Below are positions 9,098 through 10,596 of a stretch of DNA of 10,596 nucleotides, piece by piece. Location of the stretch: positions 1 through 10,596 of the forward strand of contig DDNW01000097.1 in NCBI GenBank assembly GCA_002341345.1, written 5' to 3'. Positions within the stretch are counted from its first letter, which is position 1. Each line of letters opens with the position of its first letter. Made by a program: the position numbers and the translations under genes. The notes below the pieces were generated by a model. The model saw nothing but the letters and a program-made list of their open reading frames with translations. It was not told the DNA's origin and did not search any database. The stretch is from Erythrobacter sp. UBA2510 (lineage in GTDB: Bacteria > Pseudomonadota > Alphaproteobacteria > Sphingomonadales > Sphingomonadaceae).

Positions 9098-10596
9098 ATG
9101 ATAGAGATTTCCGTCCCGGACCAGCGCGCCATTATCGACCGGCGCGCGCTTACTGCCAAAATCGCCGCCATCGTCGAGCGCGATGGCGCCGACAAGGCGC
9201 GCCCGGCGCTGATCGCACTCCTGAAGGACGCCATTACACGGGGACGCGAAGAATTGTCGGCCCGCCTCTCGGCCAAGCCCGGTGCGGGGCACGAGATCAC
9301 CCATGGCCATGCCTTCCTGATCGATCAGCTGATCCGCATGGTGCACGATCATGTCGTCGGCGATCTCTATCCCGTCGCCAACCGGTCGAGCGGCGAGCGT
9401 CTGACGCTGATTGCGGTCGGTGGCTATGGGCGCGGCGAGATGGCGCCATTTTCCGACGTCGACATCGCCTTCCTCACCCCGACCAAGGCCACTGCCTGGT
9501 GCGAGCAAGCGATCGAGGCGATCCTCTATTTCCTGTGGGACCTGGGCCTGATCGTCGGCCATTCCAGCCGCTCCCTGAACGAGATGGTGCGCATGGCGAA
9601 CGAGGATCTGACGATCCGCACCTCGCTGCTCGAAAGCCGCTATCTGTGGGGCGACAAGGAACTGTATCACGAGGCACGCGACCGCTTCTGGAGCGAGGTC
9701 GTCCCCGGTTCCGAAGCGCGCTTCACCAGCGAAAAGCTGGCCGAGCGCGATGCGCGGCACAAGCGGATGGGCGATTCCCGCTACGTGGTCGAGCCCAATG
9801 TGAAAGAGGGCAAGGGCGGGCTGCGCGACCTGCAAACGCTCTACTGGATCGGCAAATACACCTACCGCGTGCGCAGCGCAGCCGAGCTGGTCGAGAAGGG
9901 GCTGTTCTCCCCTCAGGAATACGCCACCTTTCGCCGCGCCGAACGATTCCTGCTGGCCGTGCGCTGCCATTTGCACACGATTGCGAACCGTGCCGAAGAC
10001 CGCCTGACCTTCGACCTTCAGCGCGAGGTCGCGCAGCGCATGAACTATGCCGACCGCAAGGGTAAAAGCGCGGTCGAACGCTTCATGCAATTCTATTTCC
10101 TGCAGGTGAACCATGTCGGCAACCTGTCCGGCGTGTTCCTCGCCCAGCTGGAAGAACAGCAACAGGCAAAGGGCAAGAAGCGCCGCTTTTTCGATCGCTT
10201 CCTGCCCAAGCGCGAGCGCACGATCGAAGGATATCGTATAGAGGGCGAGCGGATCGAGGCCCCGCGTGACGACTGGTTCGCGAAAGACCCCGTGCGCCTG
10301 ATCGAGATCTTCGCCATCGCCGAGCGCGAGAAGCTGGAGGTCCATCCTGAAACGATGCGCATGGCGCGGCGCGACGCGCGGCTGATTACCCATGAGGTAC
10401 GCGAGGACCCGCGCGCCAACGCTCTGTTCCTGCAGGTATTGTCGGGCCATGAAGATCCGGAAAGCGTGCTGCGCTGGATGAACGAGGCAGGGGTGTTCGG
10501 ACGATTCGTGCCCGATTTCGGCCGCGTCAACGCGCAGATGCAGTTCGACATGTACCACCATTATACGGTGGACGAGCACACCATCCGCGCGATTGG
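9098..10596 (+). CDS. glnD: Bifunctional [protein-PII] uridylyltransferase/uridylyl-removing enzyme, 3' end beyond the window
   Basis: Senses glutamine and adds or removes UMP on PII proteins, controlling glutamine synthetase and nitrogen-regulated transcription. The first 499 complete codons of a protein usually near 900 residues are present, without a stop. The nucleotidyltransferase domain has VGGYGRGEMAPFSDVDIAFL with metal-binding Asp120 and Asp122. The GlnD-type helical region carries VEPNVKEGKGGLRDLQTLYW (about 230-250). The window ends in HHYTVDEHTIRAI, the start of the HD domain that removes UMP; the ACT domains lie outside. The frame was read directly because it runs off the edge. 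The ATG at 9098 gives MIEISVPDQRAIIDRRALTAKI, a normal N terminus, with only a weak ribosome binding site; no in-frame start lies close upstream. An overlapping 16-codon frame ends on this ATG. Confidence 0.96.
   Translation, partial: MIEISVPDQRAIIDRRALTAKIAAIVERDGADKARPALIALLKDAITRGREELSARLSAKPGAGHEITHGHAFLIDQLIRMVHDHVVGDLYPVANRSSGERLTLIAVGGYGRGEMAPFSDVDIAFLTPTKATAWCEQAIEAILYFLWDLGLIVGHSSRSLNEMVRMANEDLTIRTSLLESRYLWGDKELYHEARDRFWSEVVPGSEARFTSEKLAERDARHKRMGDSRYVVEPNVKEGKGGLRDLQTLYWIGKYTYRVRSAAELVEKGLFSPQEYATFRRAERFLLAVRCHLHTIANRAEDRLTFDLQREVAQRMNYADRKGKSAVERFMQFYFLQVNHVGNLSGVFLAQLEEQQQAKGKKRRFFDRFLPKRERTIEGYRIEGERIEAPRDDWFAKDPVRLIEIFAIAEREKLEVHPETMRMARRDARLITHEVREDPRANALFLQVLSGHEDPESVLRWMNEAGVFGRFVPDFGRVNAQMQFDMYHHYTVDEHTIRAI

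Noticed and set aside
8854..10065. A 403-codon plus-strand frame across the lgt-glnD junction.
   Set aside because: It is antisense to lgt and out of frame with glnD; its translation is Arg/Pro-rich with no recognisable domain.
8720..10579. A 619-codon minus-strand frame antisense to glnD and running into the 5' part of lgt in another frame.
   Set aside because: It is not in the lgt reading frame where they overlap, and the glnD frame on the plus strand carries clear nucleotidyltransferase motifs.

Overview
The window looks like a core-genome segment from an alphaproteobacterium of the order Sphingomonadales, probably the Erythrobacteraceae (Erythrobacter, Altererythrobacter or Qipengyuania type). 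The reasons are high GC, an UrcA-family secreted protein, an HWE-family histidine kinase, a Gram-negative-type GyrB with the TOPRIM insert, and the style of the GuaA, GlnD and MidA proteins. I see no insertion sequence, integrase, CRISPR array, tRNA, rRNA or attachment site, and no gene with clearly foreign composition. Seven protein genes are well supported, and two of them run off the window edges.

Layout. Positions 1-1229 (minus) hold the first ~409 codons of guaA, GMP synthetase. A 249-bp divergent intergenic region rich in short palindromes separates it from a small exported UrcA-family protein (1479-1814, plus), which is followed by two tandem hairpins. A ZIP-family metal transporter (1914-2612, minus) converges on that gene. 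Across a 136-bp divergent promoter region lies gyrB (2749-5295, plus), with a rho-independent terminator about 106 bp downstream. An orphan GAF-PAS-HWE sensor histidine kinase follows (5484-7001, plus). It converges on midA, a class I SAM-dependent methyltransferase of the NDUFAF7 family (6998-8056, minus), and the two stop codons share a palindromic CTAG. midA is the downstream gene of a tight two-gene unit with lgt (8064-8942, minus). Divergently from lgt, the last 1.5 kb carries the 5' part of glnD (9098 to the end, plus).

Function. These are mostly housekeeping genes: purine synthesis (guaA), DNA supercoiling (gyrB), lipoprotein maturation (lgt), probable complex I maturation (midA) and nitrogen signalling (glnD). 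The less fixed parts are the UrcA protein, the ZIP transporter and the sensor kinase. I found no convincing new multigene system. The more interesting signals are small: a 5'-leader hairpin at urcA, twin hairpins whose wobble pairs favour one strand, a promoter placement that suggests a leaderless gyrB mRNA, a terminator merged with the next promoter between gyrB and the kinase, a ZIP protein lacking the usual histidines, and the CTAG stop-codon overlap.
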